From contig NZ_MTQN01000012.1 in NCBI RefSeq assembly GCF_001984195.1, positions 744,001 to 808,000 of the forward strand: a DNA stretch of 64,000 nucleotides, in the 5' to 3' direction. Positions 15,669-23,235 of this stretch are shown here, piece after piece. How positions within the stretch are numbered: the stretch's first letter is position 1; each line of letters begins with the position of its first letter. The notes beneath the pieces are model-generated. The model worked only from the letters and a program-made list of their open reading frames with translations, was not told the origin of the DNA and did no database searches. The position numbers and the translations under genes were made by a program. The stretch is from Kribbella sp. ALI-6-A (GTDB lineage: Bacteria; Actinomycetota; Actinomycetes; Propionibacteriales; Kribbellaceae).

Positions 15669-16442
15669 GTCGAGTTGGGCGCGGACGCTGCGTTCGGCGG
15701 CGGGCCAGAGCGTGCGGTCCACGTCGGCGTAGACGTGTTCGACCACGGCCTGGGGGGTGGTGTGGCCGGCGGCGACGGCTTCGCGGACCTGGGCGAGGCG
15801 GTCGCGACGGTGGTCGATGTAGTAGGTGAGGACGGCGGTCGGGTCGTCGATGACCGGGCCGTGGCCGGGCAGCAGGCGGTCGACGCCGGCCGGTGAGTTG
15901 GCGAAGGCGCGCAGGCTGTCGAGGGACTCCAGATAGGGGCCCAGGGCACCGTCCGGGTGGGCGACGACCGACGTACCGCGGCCGAGCACGGTGTCGCCGG
16001 TGAGCAGCGAACCGTCTTGCGGGAGCCAGAAGCAGACTGAGTCGAGCGTGTGGCCAGGCGTTGGCAGGACCTCGATCCGCAGGTCGCCCGCGCCGATGAC
16101 ATCGCCCTCGGACAGGCCGTGTGCGTGGTCCGTCGGGATCCGGTACGCCGGGTCGACCGCGCGGACCGTGCAGCCGGCCTGGTTCGCGAACCAGGCGGCG
16201 CCCTCGGAGTGGTCGAAGTGGTGATGGGTGAGCAGCACCGTCTCGACCGTCGCCCCGGACGCCGTCACCGCGTCGAGGACGGCGCGCAGGTGTTGCTCGA
16301 GCATCGGGCCCGGATCGACGACCACGGCCCGGTCGGAGTCCGGGGCGCGCAGGATCCAGGTGTTGGTGCCGTCCAGCGTCATCGGGCCCGGGTTGGCGGC
16401 GAGCACGCGGGCGGCGTACGGGGTGACCTGCTCGACGGTCAT
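15654..16442 (-). CDS. metallo-beta-lactamase-fold hydrolase (LACTB2-like)
   Basis: 262 aa. The di-zinc motif THHHFDHSEG (about residues 73-82) and the later PTPGHT, TGDT and LPGHGP motifs are complete, so it should be an active MBL hydrolase. The sequence is of the LACTB2/RNase-Z-like group; the substrate is unknown. The last codons (TTG ATG GGT TAA) lie in repeat copy B, so the C-terminal LMG and the stop codon came from the repeat. It is 16 bp downstream of a NUDIX gene on the same strand. Counterpart by position: Rv3677c. Confidence 0.92.
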   Translation of the reverse strand: MTVEQVTPYAARVLAANPGPMTLDGTNTWILRAPDSDRAVVVDPGPMLEQHLRAVLDAVTASGATVETVLLTHHHFDHSEGAAWFANQAGCTVRAVDPAYRIPTDHAHGLSEGDVIGAGDLRIEVLPTPGHTLDSVCFWLPQDGSLLTGDTVLGRGTSVVAHPDGALGPYLESLDSLRAFANSPAGVDRLLPGHGPVIDDPTAVLTYYIDHRRDRLAQVREAVAAGHTTPQAVVEHVYADVDRTLWPAAERSVRAQLDYLMG

Positions 16443-16458
16443 CGGTGCTCCTGACGCT

Positions 16459-17289
16459 TCATAGGGTCTCCAGGTAGGCCTGGTCGTTGTCCACCCGCAC
16501 GGTCGGCAGCACCGGGGTGATCCGGCGGTCCGCCGAGGAAGCCAGTACGGCGGCGACGTCGGCGTACGGGGTGAGGTCGCGGCAGCACAGGTACGTCGGG
16601 GGCAGCATCAGCATCTCGCCGGCGTCGACGGCCGCGACGGCGTCGGCCGGGCGCATCCAGGCGACCTGGTCGGACTCGCTCGTCACGTCGCGGGTGACCT
16701 GACCGGCCGGGAGCGCGGCGACGAAGAACCGGGTGTCGTAGCGGCGCGGCTCGAACTCCGGGGTGATCCAGTGCGCCCAGGGGGCGAGCAGGTCGGCCCG
16801 CAGGACCAGCCCGCGCCGGTGCAGGAACTCGGCGAAGCCCAGCGAGCGGCCTTCGAGCGCGACCCGGTCGGCCTCCCAGTCCGCGCCGGTGGTGTCCGAG
16901 ACGACGGTCTCGGTCGACGGCCCGGCCAGCAGGACGCCGGACTCCTCGAACGTCTCCCGAACGGCGGCCGCGACGTACGCGGCGGCCGTCTCGCCCGAGC
17001 ACCCGAGCCGCTCGCCGAACCACTCCGGCGAGGGGCCTTCCCAGGAGTCGGCGATGCTGGAGTCCGTCGGGTCCACGCGGCCGCCTGGGAACACGGTCAT
17101 TCCTGCCGCGAAGGCCATCGACCGCTGCCGCCGGAGCAGGTAGACCTCAGGCCCGGCCGGGCTGTCCCGCAGCAGGATCACGGTCGAGGCGGGCCGGGGC
17201 TCTGCGGGGGTCCGTCCTTCCCGCACGTGAGCCAGCGCCGCCTCCGCCATCCGCCCGGACAACAACTCGGACCGCAGATCGCGAACCAC
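16459..17289 (-). CDS. NUDIX hydrolase, NUDT19-like split box
   Basis: 276 aa. The NUDIX box is interrupted: FPGGRVD (about residues 65-71) is separated by an insertion of about 30 residues from AAVRETFEESGVLL, the RP2/NUDT19 pattern. Those eukaryotic relatives act on CoA; the bacterial substrate is unknown. The frame continues far upstream through repeat copy C, but GTG 17289 is preceded by GGAGG at 4 nt and begins a normal protein (VVRDLRSELLSGR). It is co-oriented with the MBL gene 16 bp downstream. Confidence 0.87.
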   Translation of the reverse strand: MVRDLRSELLSGRMAEAALAHVREGRTPAEPRPASTVILLRDSPAGPEVYLLRRQRSMAFAAGMTVFPGGRVDPTDSSIADSWEGPSPEWFGERLGCSGETAAAYVAAAVRETFEESGVLLAGPSTETVVSDTTGADWEADRVALEGRSLGFAEFLHRRGLVLRADLLAPWAHWITPEFEPRRYDTRFFVAALPAGQVTRDVTSESDQVAWMRPADAVAAVDAGEMLMLPPTYLCCRDLTPYADVAAVLASSADRRITPVLPTVRVDNDQAYLETL

Positions 17290-17370
17290 AGAACCTCCAG
17301 GGACCGGGGGTGGGGGCGAGCCGCCAGGACGAGCCGGACCAGGGCGGGCGGTGCGCCGAGCCGACCGGTG

Positions 17371-17459
17371 CATTTGGTGGGTGAACCTGCCAGATGCACC
17401 GTTGGATCGCGAAAATACTGTAGGCCAACGGTCGATTTCGCGGGTGAACCCACGAAATG
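17371..17459. repeat. composite palindromic repeat, copy C
   Basis: Outer palindrome CATTTGGTGGGTG.../CCAGATG (17371-17396), CCGTTGG (17399-17405) pairing with CCAACGG (17425-17431), then ATTTCGCGGGTG/AACCCACGAAAT (17435-17458). It lies in the 452-bp gap between the NUDIX and RidA genes. The rest of that gap (17460-17712) is GC-rich with no convincing gene. Confidence 0.8.
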
Positions 17460-17712
17460 CGCGGCGGCGAACTGCACGACGGCGACCCCGCTGGGGCGCC
17501 GGGCGAACGGGGCGGGCCGCCGGCCAGCTCGGTGAGCTGGCGCGCCGGAAGGCGGATTGCGCGGGCCTTCGGGCTGGAACGGTCGAGCCGGGCCGGCGAA
17601 CCCGGTAGGCAAGTGGATCGCGCAGGCCCTTGGCCCGGACCGGCCGAGCCATACTGAGGGTGGGGAGGCGCCGCGCGCCCACGACCGCGTCGGCCGGGGC
17701 GGTGGGCAGAAA

Positions 17713-17747
17713 GCCTGACCCACCACCGACCGGCGTACGGGTCAGGC
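17713..17747 (-). terminator. terminator overlapping the RidA stop codon
   Basis: GCCTGACCC (17713-17721) and GGGTCAGGC (17739-17747) form a 9-bp perfect stem with a 17-nt loop. The right arm contains the TGA of the RidA gene. On the minus strand the stem is followed by TTTCTG. Confidence 0.7.
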
Positions 17748-18203
17748 GACCTCGACGATGAGTTCTACCTCGACGGGCGCGTCCAGCGGCAGGACCGGGA
17801 CGCCGACGGCGCTGCGGGCGTGCTGGCCGGCTTCGGCGAAGACCTGGCCGAACAGCTCCGACGCGCCGTTGGCGACCTGCGGCTGGCCGGTGAAGTCGGG
17901 CGTGGAGGCGATGAACGCGACCGCCTTGACGACCCGCTTGACGTTGGCCAGGTCACCGATCTCCGCCTTGACCGCGGCCAGGGCGTTCAGCGCGCACTGC
18001 TGGGCGCACTCGGCGGCCACCTCGGGGGTGACCTCGGCGCCGACCTTGCCGGTGGCGATCAGGGCGCCCTCGCGCAGCGGCAGCTGGCCGGACGTGTAGA
18101 CGAGGTTGCCGGTGCGGAGCGCCGGGACGTACGCGGCGACCGGCTTGGCGACCTCGGGCAGCTTCAGGCCGAGCGCGGCCAGGTTCTCCTCGGGGTGGCT
18201 CAT
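17742..18203 (-). CDS. RidA/YjgF family protein
   Basis: 153 aa, about 20 longer than minimal RidA because of an N-terminal segment. RidA proteins hydrolyse reactive enamine/imine intermediates made by PLP enzymes. GNLVYTSGQLP and the C-terminal RSAVGVPVLPLDAPVEVELI contain the conserved Gly and the substrate-binding Arg. Its ATG overlaps the stop of the upstream DUF4177 gene (ATGA). The same pair precedes the ArsA-like genes divergently in M. tuberculosis (Rv3678c region). It has its own terminator. Confidence 0.9.
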   Translation of the reverse strand: MSHPEENLAALGLKLPEVAKPVAAYVPALRTGNLVYTSGQLPLREGALIATGKVGAEVTPEVAAECAQQCALNALAAVKAEIGDLANVKRVVKAVAFIASTPDFTGQPQVANGASELFGQVFAEAGQHARSAVGVPVLPLDAPVEVELIVEVA

Positions 18204-18361
18204 GACTCGGTGATCTCCCGCTTGAAGTAGGCGACCAGGTTCTCCGGGTTCAGGCCCGGGACGACCTGGACCAGCTCCCAGCCGTCCTGCCCGAAGTTGT
18301 CGAGGATCTCCTTGGTCGAGTGGACCAGGAGCGGCGCGGTGAAGTACTCGAACTTCTTCAT
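18200..18361 (-). CDS. DUF4177 small protein (53 aa)
   Basis: A short protein, MKKFEYFTAPLLVHSTKEIL and onward, with the DUF4177 pattern of an aromatic N-terminal strand and a LDNFGQDGWELV helix-turn. Function unknown. A TAGAGT -10 lies 7 nt upstream, so the transcript is probably leaderless. The stop overlaps the RidA ATG, which suggests the two are made together. Confidence 0.85.
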   Translation of the reverse strand: MKKFEYFTAPLLVHSTKEILDNFGQDGWELVQVVPGLNPENLVAYFKREITES

Positions 18362-18368
18362 GAGGTGG

Positions 18369-18374
18369 ACTCTA
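18369..18374 (-). promoter_or_regulatory. -10 of the leaderless DUF4177-RidA transcript
   Basis: TAGAGT on the minus strand, 7 nt before ATG 18361. It shares a 61-bp divergent region with the ArsA-like operon promoter. Confidence 0.55.
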
Positions 18375-18409
18375 ACGGGCTCGCGAGCGGTGTGGTGTGG
18401 GGCACGTCC

Positions 18410-18415
18410 TACGCT
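18410..18415 (+). promoter_or_regulatory. -10 of the ArsA-like operon
   Basis: TACGCT, 7 nt before ATG 18423, giving a leaderless transcript. The intervening GGGGAGC could in principle serve as a ribosome site only in a longer message. Confidence 0.5.
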
Positions 18416-18422
18416 GGGGAGC

Positions 18423-19373
18423 ATGGCGAGGCTGCATGTGGTGACCGGCAAGGGCGGCACCGGGAAGACCACGGTGGCCGCTGCCATGGCGCTTTCCCTG
18501 GCCGACCAGGGCAAGCGGGTGCTGCTGGTGGAGGTCGAGGGACGCCAGGGCCTGGCCCAGCTCTTCGACGTCCCGCCGCTCCCGTACGTCGAACGCAAGA
18601 TCGCCGTCGGGCCGGGCGGCGGTGAGGTGTTCGCGCTCGCGGTGGACGCCGAGGCAGCGCTGCTGGAGTACCTCGACATGTTCTACCACCTCGGCCGGGC
18701 CGGGAAGGCGCTCGACAAGGTCGGCGCGGTCGACTTCGTCACCACGATCGCGCCGGGGCTGCGCGACGTGCTGCTGACCGGCAAGGTGTACGAGGCGACC
18801 CGGCGCAAGGCGCACGGCCGGCTCGCGTACGACGCGGTGGTGCTGGACGCGCCGCCGACCGGCCGGATCGGCCCGTTCCTGAACGTCAACCACGAGGTCG
18901 CCGGGCTGGCCAAGGTCGGCCCGATCCGCAACCAGGCGGACGCGATCATGGGCATGTTGCGCTCCGACGTCACCCGGATCCACCTGGTCACGCTGCTGGA
19001 GGAGATGCCGGTCCAGGAGACGCTGGACGCGGTCGAGCAACTGGAGACGCTGGACCTGCGGATCGGTTCGATCGTGGTCAACATGGTCCGGCACAGCCCG
19101 CTCGACGACGAGTCGCTCGCGCTGGCGGTGAAGGAGAAACTGCCCACGGCCGAGCTGACCAAGGGGTTGCGGGCCGCCGGGATCTCGGCGAGCAAGCAGA
19201 TGGTGAGCACGCTGGCCGCCGAGGCGCGCGACCACGCCGTACGGATCGGCCTGGAACGCGAGAACCGCGACCGGATCGATGCCCTGGGCAAGGAAGTGAC
19301 CGAGCTCGGGCTGGTGCCGGACGGGATCGACCACGGAGCGTTGTTCGACCTCGCCGAAGACCTGCGCTCGTGA
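18423..19373 (+). CDS. ArsA-like anion-transporting ATPase, first subunit
   Basis: 316 aa, GET3/ArsA-type P-loop ATPase. The deviant Walker A GKGGTGKTT (residues 9-17) includes the signature Lys; VVLDAPPTGR is the switch/Walker B region. No membrane segment. The M. tuberculosis counterparts of this and the next gene (Rv3679-Rv3680, BagA/BagB) have been linked to handling toxic glycerol-derived metabolites, not arsenic. The start at 18423 fits a leaderless promoter. 13 bp separate it from its paralogous partner, and the two probably form a heteromer. Confidence 0.92.
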   Translation: MARLHVVTGKGGTGKTTVAAAMALSLADQGKRVLLVEVEGRQGLAQLFDVPPLPYVERKIAVGPGGGEVFALAVDAEAALLEYLDMFYHLGRAGKALDKVGAVDFVTTIAPGLRDVLLTGKVYEATRRKAHGRLAYDAVVLDAPPTGRIGPFLNVNHEVAGLAKVGPIRNQADAIMGMLRSDVTRIHLVTLLEEMPVQETLDAVEQLETLDLRIGSIVVNMVRHSPLDDESLALAVKEKLPTAELTKGLRAAGISASKQMVSTLAAEARDHAVRIGLERENRDRIDALGKEVTELGLVPDGIDHGALFDLAEDLRS

Positions 19374-19386
19374 AGGAGAGCCGCTG

Positions 19387-20508
19387 ATGACCGCCCTGGA
19401 CCTGGACGCCCTGATCGACGATCCGACGACCCGGATCATCGTCACCTGCGGCGCGGGCGGGGTCGGCAAGACCACCACCGCCGCGGCGCTCGGGCTGCGC
19501 GCGGCCGAGCGGGGCCGCAAGGTAGTCGTCCTGACGATCGACCCGGCCCGGCGGCTGGCGCAGTCGCTCGGGCTGACCGAGCTGGACAACACCCCGCGCG
19601 CGGTCAAGGATGTCGACGGCGCGAACGGCGGCAGCCTCGACGCGATGATGCTGGACATGAAGCGGACCTTCGACGAGGTCGTGCTGGCACACGCGACGCC
19701 GGAGAAAGCCGAGCAGATCCTGGCCAACCCGTTCTACGTCGCGCTGTCGTCGTCGTTCGCGGGGACCCAGGAGTACATGGCGATGGAGAAGCTCGGCCAG
19801 CTGCACAAGCAGGCCGAGAAGACCGGCGAGTGGGACCTGATCGTGGTCGACACCCCGCCGTCACGCTCCGCGCTGGACTTCCTCGACGCGCCGGAGCGGC
19901 TGGCGTCGCTGCTGGAGGGCCGGTTCCTGCGGCTGCTGCTCGCGCCGGCCCGGGGTCCGCTGCGGCTGATGTCGGCCGGGGTGAACCTGGCGATGTCGGT
20001 GATGAACAAGGTGCTCGGCGCGCAGGTGCTGACCGACGTACAGACGTTCGCGGCGGCTTTCGACACGTTGTTCGGCGGGTTTCGGGAGCGGGCCGAGAAG
20101 ACCGTCGCGCTGCTGAGGGAGCCGCACACGGCGTTCCTGGTGGTGGCCGCGCCGCAGAACGACGCGCTGCGCGAGGCGTCGTACTTCGCCGACCGGCTGC
20201 GCGAGGAGCGGATGCCGCTGGCCGGCGTCGTACTCAATCGGGTGACCACCACGCACGCTCCGGACCTGTCGGCGGAGCGGTCCCTGGCGGCCGCCGAAAA
20301 GCTCACCGATTCGGACAAGTCAGCCCTGACCGCCGCCGTTCTCCTGCTGCACGCCGACCGGATGCAGCAGGTCGTCGGCGAGGCCAAGCGCGCCGACCGC
20401 TTCCGCCGCGGCCACCGCTCGGTCCCCACCGTCGACGTCCCCGCCCTCCCCGACGACGTGCACGACCTGGCCGGTCTGCGCCAGATCGGCGACCTGTTGA
20501 CCGCCTGA
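19387..20508 (+). CDS. ArsA-like anion-transporting ATPase, second subunit
   Basis: 373 aa. The Walker A CGAGGVGKTTTAAALG (residues 21-36) and DTPPSRSALDFLDAPERL (about 155-172) are the ArsA/GET3 nucleotide and switch motifs; a Met/Ala-rich segment near LMSAGVNLAMSVMNKVLG is the amphipathic client-side helix region. AAGGAG precedes the ATG. It forms an operon with the preceding paralogue; divergence between the two suggests an asymmetric complex. In M. tuberculosis this position is Rv3680, followed by whiB4, but here lon follows. Confidence 0.92.
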   Translation: MTALDLDALIDDPTTRIIVTCGAGGVGKTTTAAALGLRAAERGRKVVVLTIDPARRLAQSLGLTELDNTPRAVKDVDGANGGSLDAMMLDMKRTFDEVVLAHATPEKAEQILANPFYVALSSSFAGTQEYMAMEKLGQLHKQAEKTGEWDLIVVDTPPSRSALDFLDAPERLASLLEGRFLRLLLAPARGPLRLMSAGVNLAMSVMNKVLGAQVLTDVQTFAAAFDTLFGGFRERAEKTVALLREPHTAFLVVAAPQNDALREASYFADRLREERMPLAGVVLNRVTTTHAPDLSAERSLAAAEKLTDSDKSALTAAVLLLHADRMQQVVGEAKRADRFRRGHRSVPTVDVPALPDDVHDLAGLRQIGDLLTA

Positions 20509-20562
20509 TTTTCACCGTCAGCGAACGCCTACACCCTCGGGAATGACCAGGTCACGTCCACC

Positions 20563-20583
20563 GTTGAGCCTGTCAGACTCAAT
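20563..20583. promoter_or_regulatory. HAIR element (HspR operator) upstream of lon
   Basis: TTGAG (20564-20568) and CTCAA (20578-20582) around a 9-base interior fit the HspR-associated inverted repeat CTTGAGT-N7-ACTCAAG in 5 + 6 of its bases: TTGAGc-N7-aCTCAA. It lies 23 bp before the lon start, where HspR repression of lon is known in Streptomyces. Confidence 0.75.
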
Positions 20584-20605
20584 CTTCAAGTGAGGGTGTG
20601 ACAGC

Positions 20606-22957
20606 GTGACTGAGACGTTGAATCTTCCTGTTCTGCCGCTGGACGACGTCGTGGTCCTGCCTGGCATGGTCGTGCCCGTGCGGCTGTCCGACACCGAGGC
20701 GCGGGCCGCGATCGACGCGGCGCAGGCCTCCGGCCAGGACAAGGTGCTGCTGGTCCCGCGGCTGGACGGGAAATATGCCAAGGCCGGAACGCTCGGCGAG
20801 ATCGAGCAGATCGGCCGGCTGCCGGGCGGCGCCCAGGCGGCCGTGATCCGGGGTACCGCCCGGGTCCTGATCGGCGCCGGGACCACCGGTCCGGGCGCGG
20901 CCCTGTGGGTCGGCGCCACGGTGCTGAACGAGATCACCGACGCCCAGTCGGCCGAGCTCGCCCGTGAGTACAAGACCCTGGTTACCAGCGTGCTGGAACG
21001 GCGCGGCGCGTGGCAGGTGATCGACTCGGTGCGGCAGGTGAACGCGCCGGCCGAGCTGGCCGACCTGGCCGGTTACGCGTCGTACCTGAACGACGCCCAG
21101 AAGCTGGAGCTGCTGGAGAACGCGAACGTCACCGAGCGGCTGACCAAGCTGATCGGGTGGGTTCGCGACCACCTGGCCGAGCTCGAGGTCTCCGAGACGA
21201 TCCAGAAGGACGTCCAGGAGGGCATGGAGAAGCAGCAGCGTGAGTTCCTGCTTCGCCAGCAGCTGGCCGCCGTCCGCAAGGAGCTGGCCGAGCTGGACGG
21301 CAAGGCCGACTCCGAGGAGGAGGACTACCGGGCCCGCGTCGAGGCGGCCGACCTGCCGGAGCACGTCCGCAAGGCCGCGCTGGCCGAGGTCGACAAGCTG
21401 GAGCGGACCGCGGAGCAGTCCCCCGAGGTCGGCTGGATCCGGACCTGGCTGGACACCGTGCTCGAGCTGCCGTGGAACGAGCGGACCGAGGACAGCTACG
21501 ACATCCGGGAGGCCCGGGCCGTACTGGACGCGGACCACTCCGGTCTGGACGACGTCAAGGAGCGCATCACCGAGTACCTGGCCGTACGGCGCCGCCGCGC
21601 GGACCGTGGTCTCGGCGTGGTCGGCGGACGCCGCAGTGGCGCCGTACTGGCACTGGTCGGTCCTCCTGGTGTGGGTAAGACCTCGCTGGGCGAGTCCGTG
21701 GCGCGTGCGATGGGCCGGAAGTTCGTCCGGGTCGCGCTGGGTGGTGTCCGGGACGAGGCCGAAATCCGTGGTCACCGGCGGACGTACGTCGGTGCGCTGC
21801 CGGGCCGGATCGTCCGGGCGATCACCGAGGCCGGTTCGATGAACCCGGTGGTGCTGCTGGACGAGATCGACAAGGTCGGCGCGGACTACCGGGGCGACCC
21901 GACCGCGGCGCTGCTGGAGGTCCTGGACCCGGCGCAGAACCACACCTTCCGCGACCACTACCTGGAGGTCGAGCTGGACCTGTCCGACGTGGTCTTCCTG
22001 GCCACGGCGAACGTGCTCGACTCGATCCCGGCTCCGCTGCTGGACCGGATGGAACTGGTGCAGCTGGACGGCTACACCGAGGACGAGAAGGTCACCATCG
22101 CCCGTGACCACCTGCTCCCGCGCCAGCTGGAGCGGGCCGGCCTGACGACCGACGAGGTGGTCGTCGAGGAGTCCGCGCTGCGGTTGCTGGCCGGGGAGTA
22201 CACCCGCGAGGCCGGCGTACGGCAGCTGGAGCGGTCGATCTCCCGGGTGCTGCGCAAGGTGACGGCGAAGATCGCCCTGGGCGAGGACGTCGGAGAGGTG
22301 ACCATCGGTTCGGGTGACCTGAAGGGCTACCTGGGGTCGCCGAAGTTCACGCCGGAGTCGGCGGAGCGGACGGCGCTGCCGGGAGTCGCGACCGGACTGG
22401 CCGTGACCGGCGCCGGTGGTGACGTGCTCTTCGTCGAGGCCTCGCTGGCCGACAAGGAGACCGGTCCGACCGGTGTCACGCTGACCGGTCAGCTGGGTGA
22501 CGTGATGAAGGAGTCGGCGCAGATCGCGCTGTCCTACCTGCGCTCGCACGGCGCGGAGCTGGGACTGCCGGTCGGCGACCTGGCCGAGCGCAACGCGCAC
22601 ATCCACGTGCCGGCCGGAGCGGTCCCGAAGGACGGGCCGTCGGCGGGTGTCACGATGACCACCGCGCTGGCGTCGCTGCTGTCCGGACGGCCGGTCCGCT
22701 CGGAGGTCGCGATGACCGGTGAGGTGTCGCTGACCGGCCGGGTGCTCCCGATCGGTGGCGTGAAGCAGAAGCTGCTCGCCGCCCACCGGGCCGGGCTGAC
22801 CACGATCCTGATCCCGAAGCGCAACGAGCCGGACCTCGAGGACGTGCCGGAGTCTGTGCTGGCCGAGCTGACGGTTCACCCGGTCAGCGACGTCCGCGAG
22901 GTGCTCGACCTGGCCCTCGTCCCAGCTCAGGTCGACGCCCGGCAGTACGCCGCCTGA
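20606..22957 (+). CDS. lon: ATP-dependent protease Lon
   Basis: 783 aa, cytoplasmic AAA+ protease for misfolded and regulatory proteins. An N-terminal LON substrate domain (about 1-200), coiled segment, Walker A GPPGVGKTSLGE, Walker B VVLLDEIDKVG, and the C-terminal protease with Ser679 (PKDGPSAGV) and Lys722 (GGVKQKLLAAH) are all present; the catalytic numbers coincide with E. coli Lon. The GTG start is preceded by GTGAGGG. A HAIR element just upstream indicates heat-shock control by HspR. Three hairpins follow the stop. It stands alone, inserted between the ArsA-like pair and the PBP gene. Confidence 0.97.
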   Translation: MTETLNLPVLPLDDVVVLPGMVVPVRLSDTEARAAIDAAQASGQDKVLLVPRLDGKYAKAGTLGEIEQIGRLPGGAQAAVIRGTARVLIGAGTTGPGAALWVGATVLNEITDAQSAELAREYKTLVTSVLERRGAWQVIDSVRQVNAPAELADLAGYASYLNDAQKLELLENANVTERLTKLIGWVRDHLAELEVSETIQKDVQEGMEKQQREFLLRQQLAAVRKELAELDGKADSEEEDYRARVEAADLPEHVRKAALAEVDKLERTAEQSPEVGWIRTWLDTVLELPWNERTEDSYDIREARAVLDADHSGLDDVKERITEYLAVRRRRADRGLGVVGGRRSGAVLALVGPPGVGKTSLGESVARAMGRKFVRVALGGVRDEAEIRGHRRTYVGALPGRIVRAITEAGSMNPVVLLDEIDKVGADYRGDPTAALLEVLDPAQNHTFRDHYLEVELDLSDVVFLATANVLDSIPAPLLDRMELVQLDGYTEDEKVTIARDHLLPRQLERAGLTTDEVVVEESALRLLAGEYTREAGVRQLERSISRVLRKVTAKIALGEDVGEVTIGSGDLKGYLGSPKFTPESAERTALPGVATGLAVTGAGGDVLFVEASLADKETGPTGVTLTGQLGDVMKESAQIALSYLRSHGAELGLPVGDLAERNAHIHVPAGAVPKDGPSAGVTMTTALASLLSGRPVRSEVAMTGEVSLTGRVLPIGGVKQKLLAAHRAGLTTILIPKRNEPDLEDVPESVLAELTVHPVSDVREVLDLALVPAQVDARQYAA

Positions 22958-22964
22958 GGTAGTT

Positions 22965-23090
22965 CCGGCCGATCCGCCAGTCCGGTGGATCGGCCGGGCC
23001 CCGGCCCTTCGCGGGCCGGAATCGCTGGAATCCCCTGACGGCCGGCGGAACCACCTGTCCCGGTGGGTCCGCCGGCCGTCCTCCTTTTGG
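22965..23090 (+). terminator. triple-hairpin terminator region after lon
   Basis: Three successive hairpins: 11-bp perfect arms CCGGCCGATCC/GGATCGGCCGG (22965-22997), CCGGCCC/GGGCCGG (23001-23019), and a 19-bp stem with one mismatch (23037-23055 with 23062-23080) followed by CTCCTTTTGG. The last looks like a classical intrinsic terminator. Together they insulate lon from the PBP gene. Confidence 0.85.
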
Positions 23091-23174
23091 ATGATTCTTC
23101 GCCGGGTACTCGCCTGCGGTCGGCGTACCAGGTGCTCTGCCGCCGCTGGGGACGCCCGAACCGCGCTGAGGTTG

Positions 23175-23192
23175 ACGTGACTTAGATCACAT
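23175..23192. promoter_or_regulatory. CRP-type operator upstream of the PBP gene
   Basis: GTGA-CTTAGA-TCAC with a flanking A matches the CRP consensus TGTGA-N6-TCACA. Its centre is about 52 bp before the predicted transcript start at the PBP start codon. A crp gene is in this window. Confidence 0.65.
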
Positions 23193-23222
23193 GCTCGGCT
23201 ACGGCGTGGCTCGGCGATCCCG

Positions 23223-23228
23223 TAGGCT
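23223..23228 (+). promoter_or_regulatory. -10 of the leaderless PBP gene
   Basis: TAGGCT, 7 nt before ATG 23236; no Shine-Dalgarno sequence is present. Confidence 0.55.
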
Positions 23229-23235
23229 CTGACGC

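Noticed and set aside
16459..17682. Longer N-terminus of the NUDIX protein
   Set aside because: The upstream frame simply translates repeat copy C and Arg/Pro-rich DNA; GGAGG before GTG 17289 marks the real start.
20579..22879. Very long open frame antisense to lon (and similar ones antisense to other genes)
   Set aside because: High GC leaves third-position-shadow frames open; composition is Arg/Gln/His-rich without domains, and lon on the other strand is unambiguous.
22958..23235. A small whiB gene between lon and the PBP gene
   Set aside because: The 278-bp gap is filled by terminator hairpins and the PBP promoter; no four-Cys frame is present.
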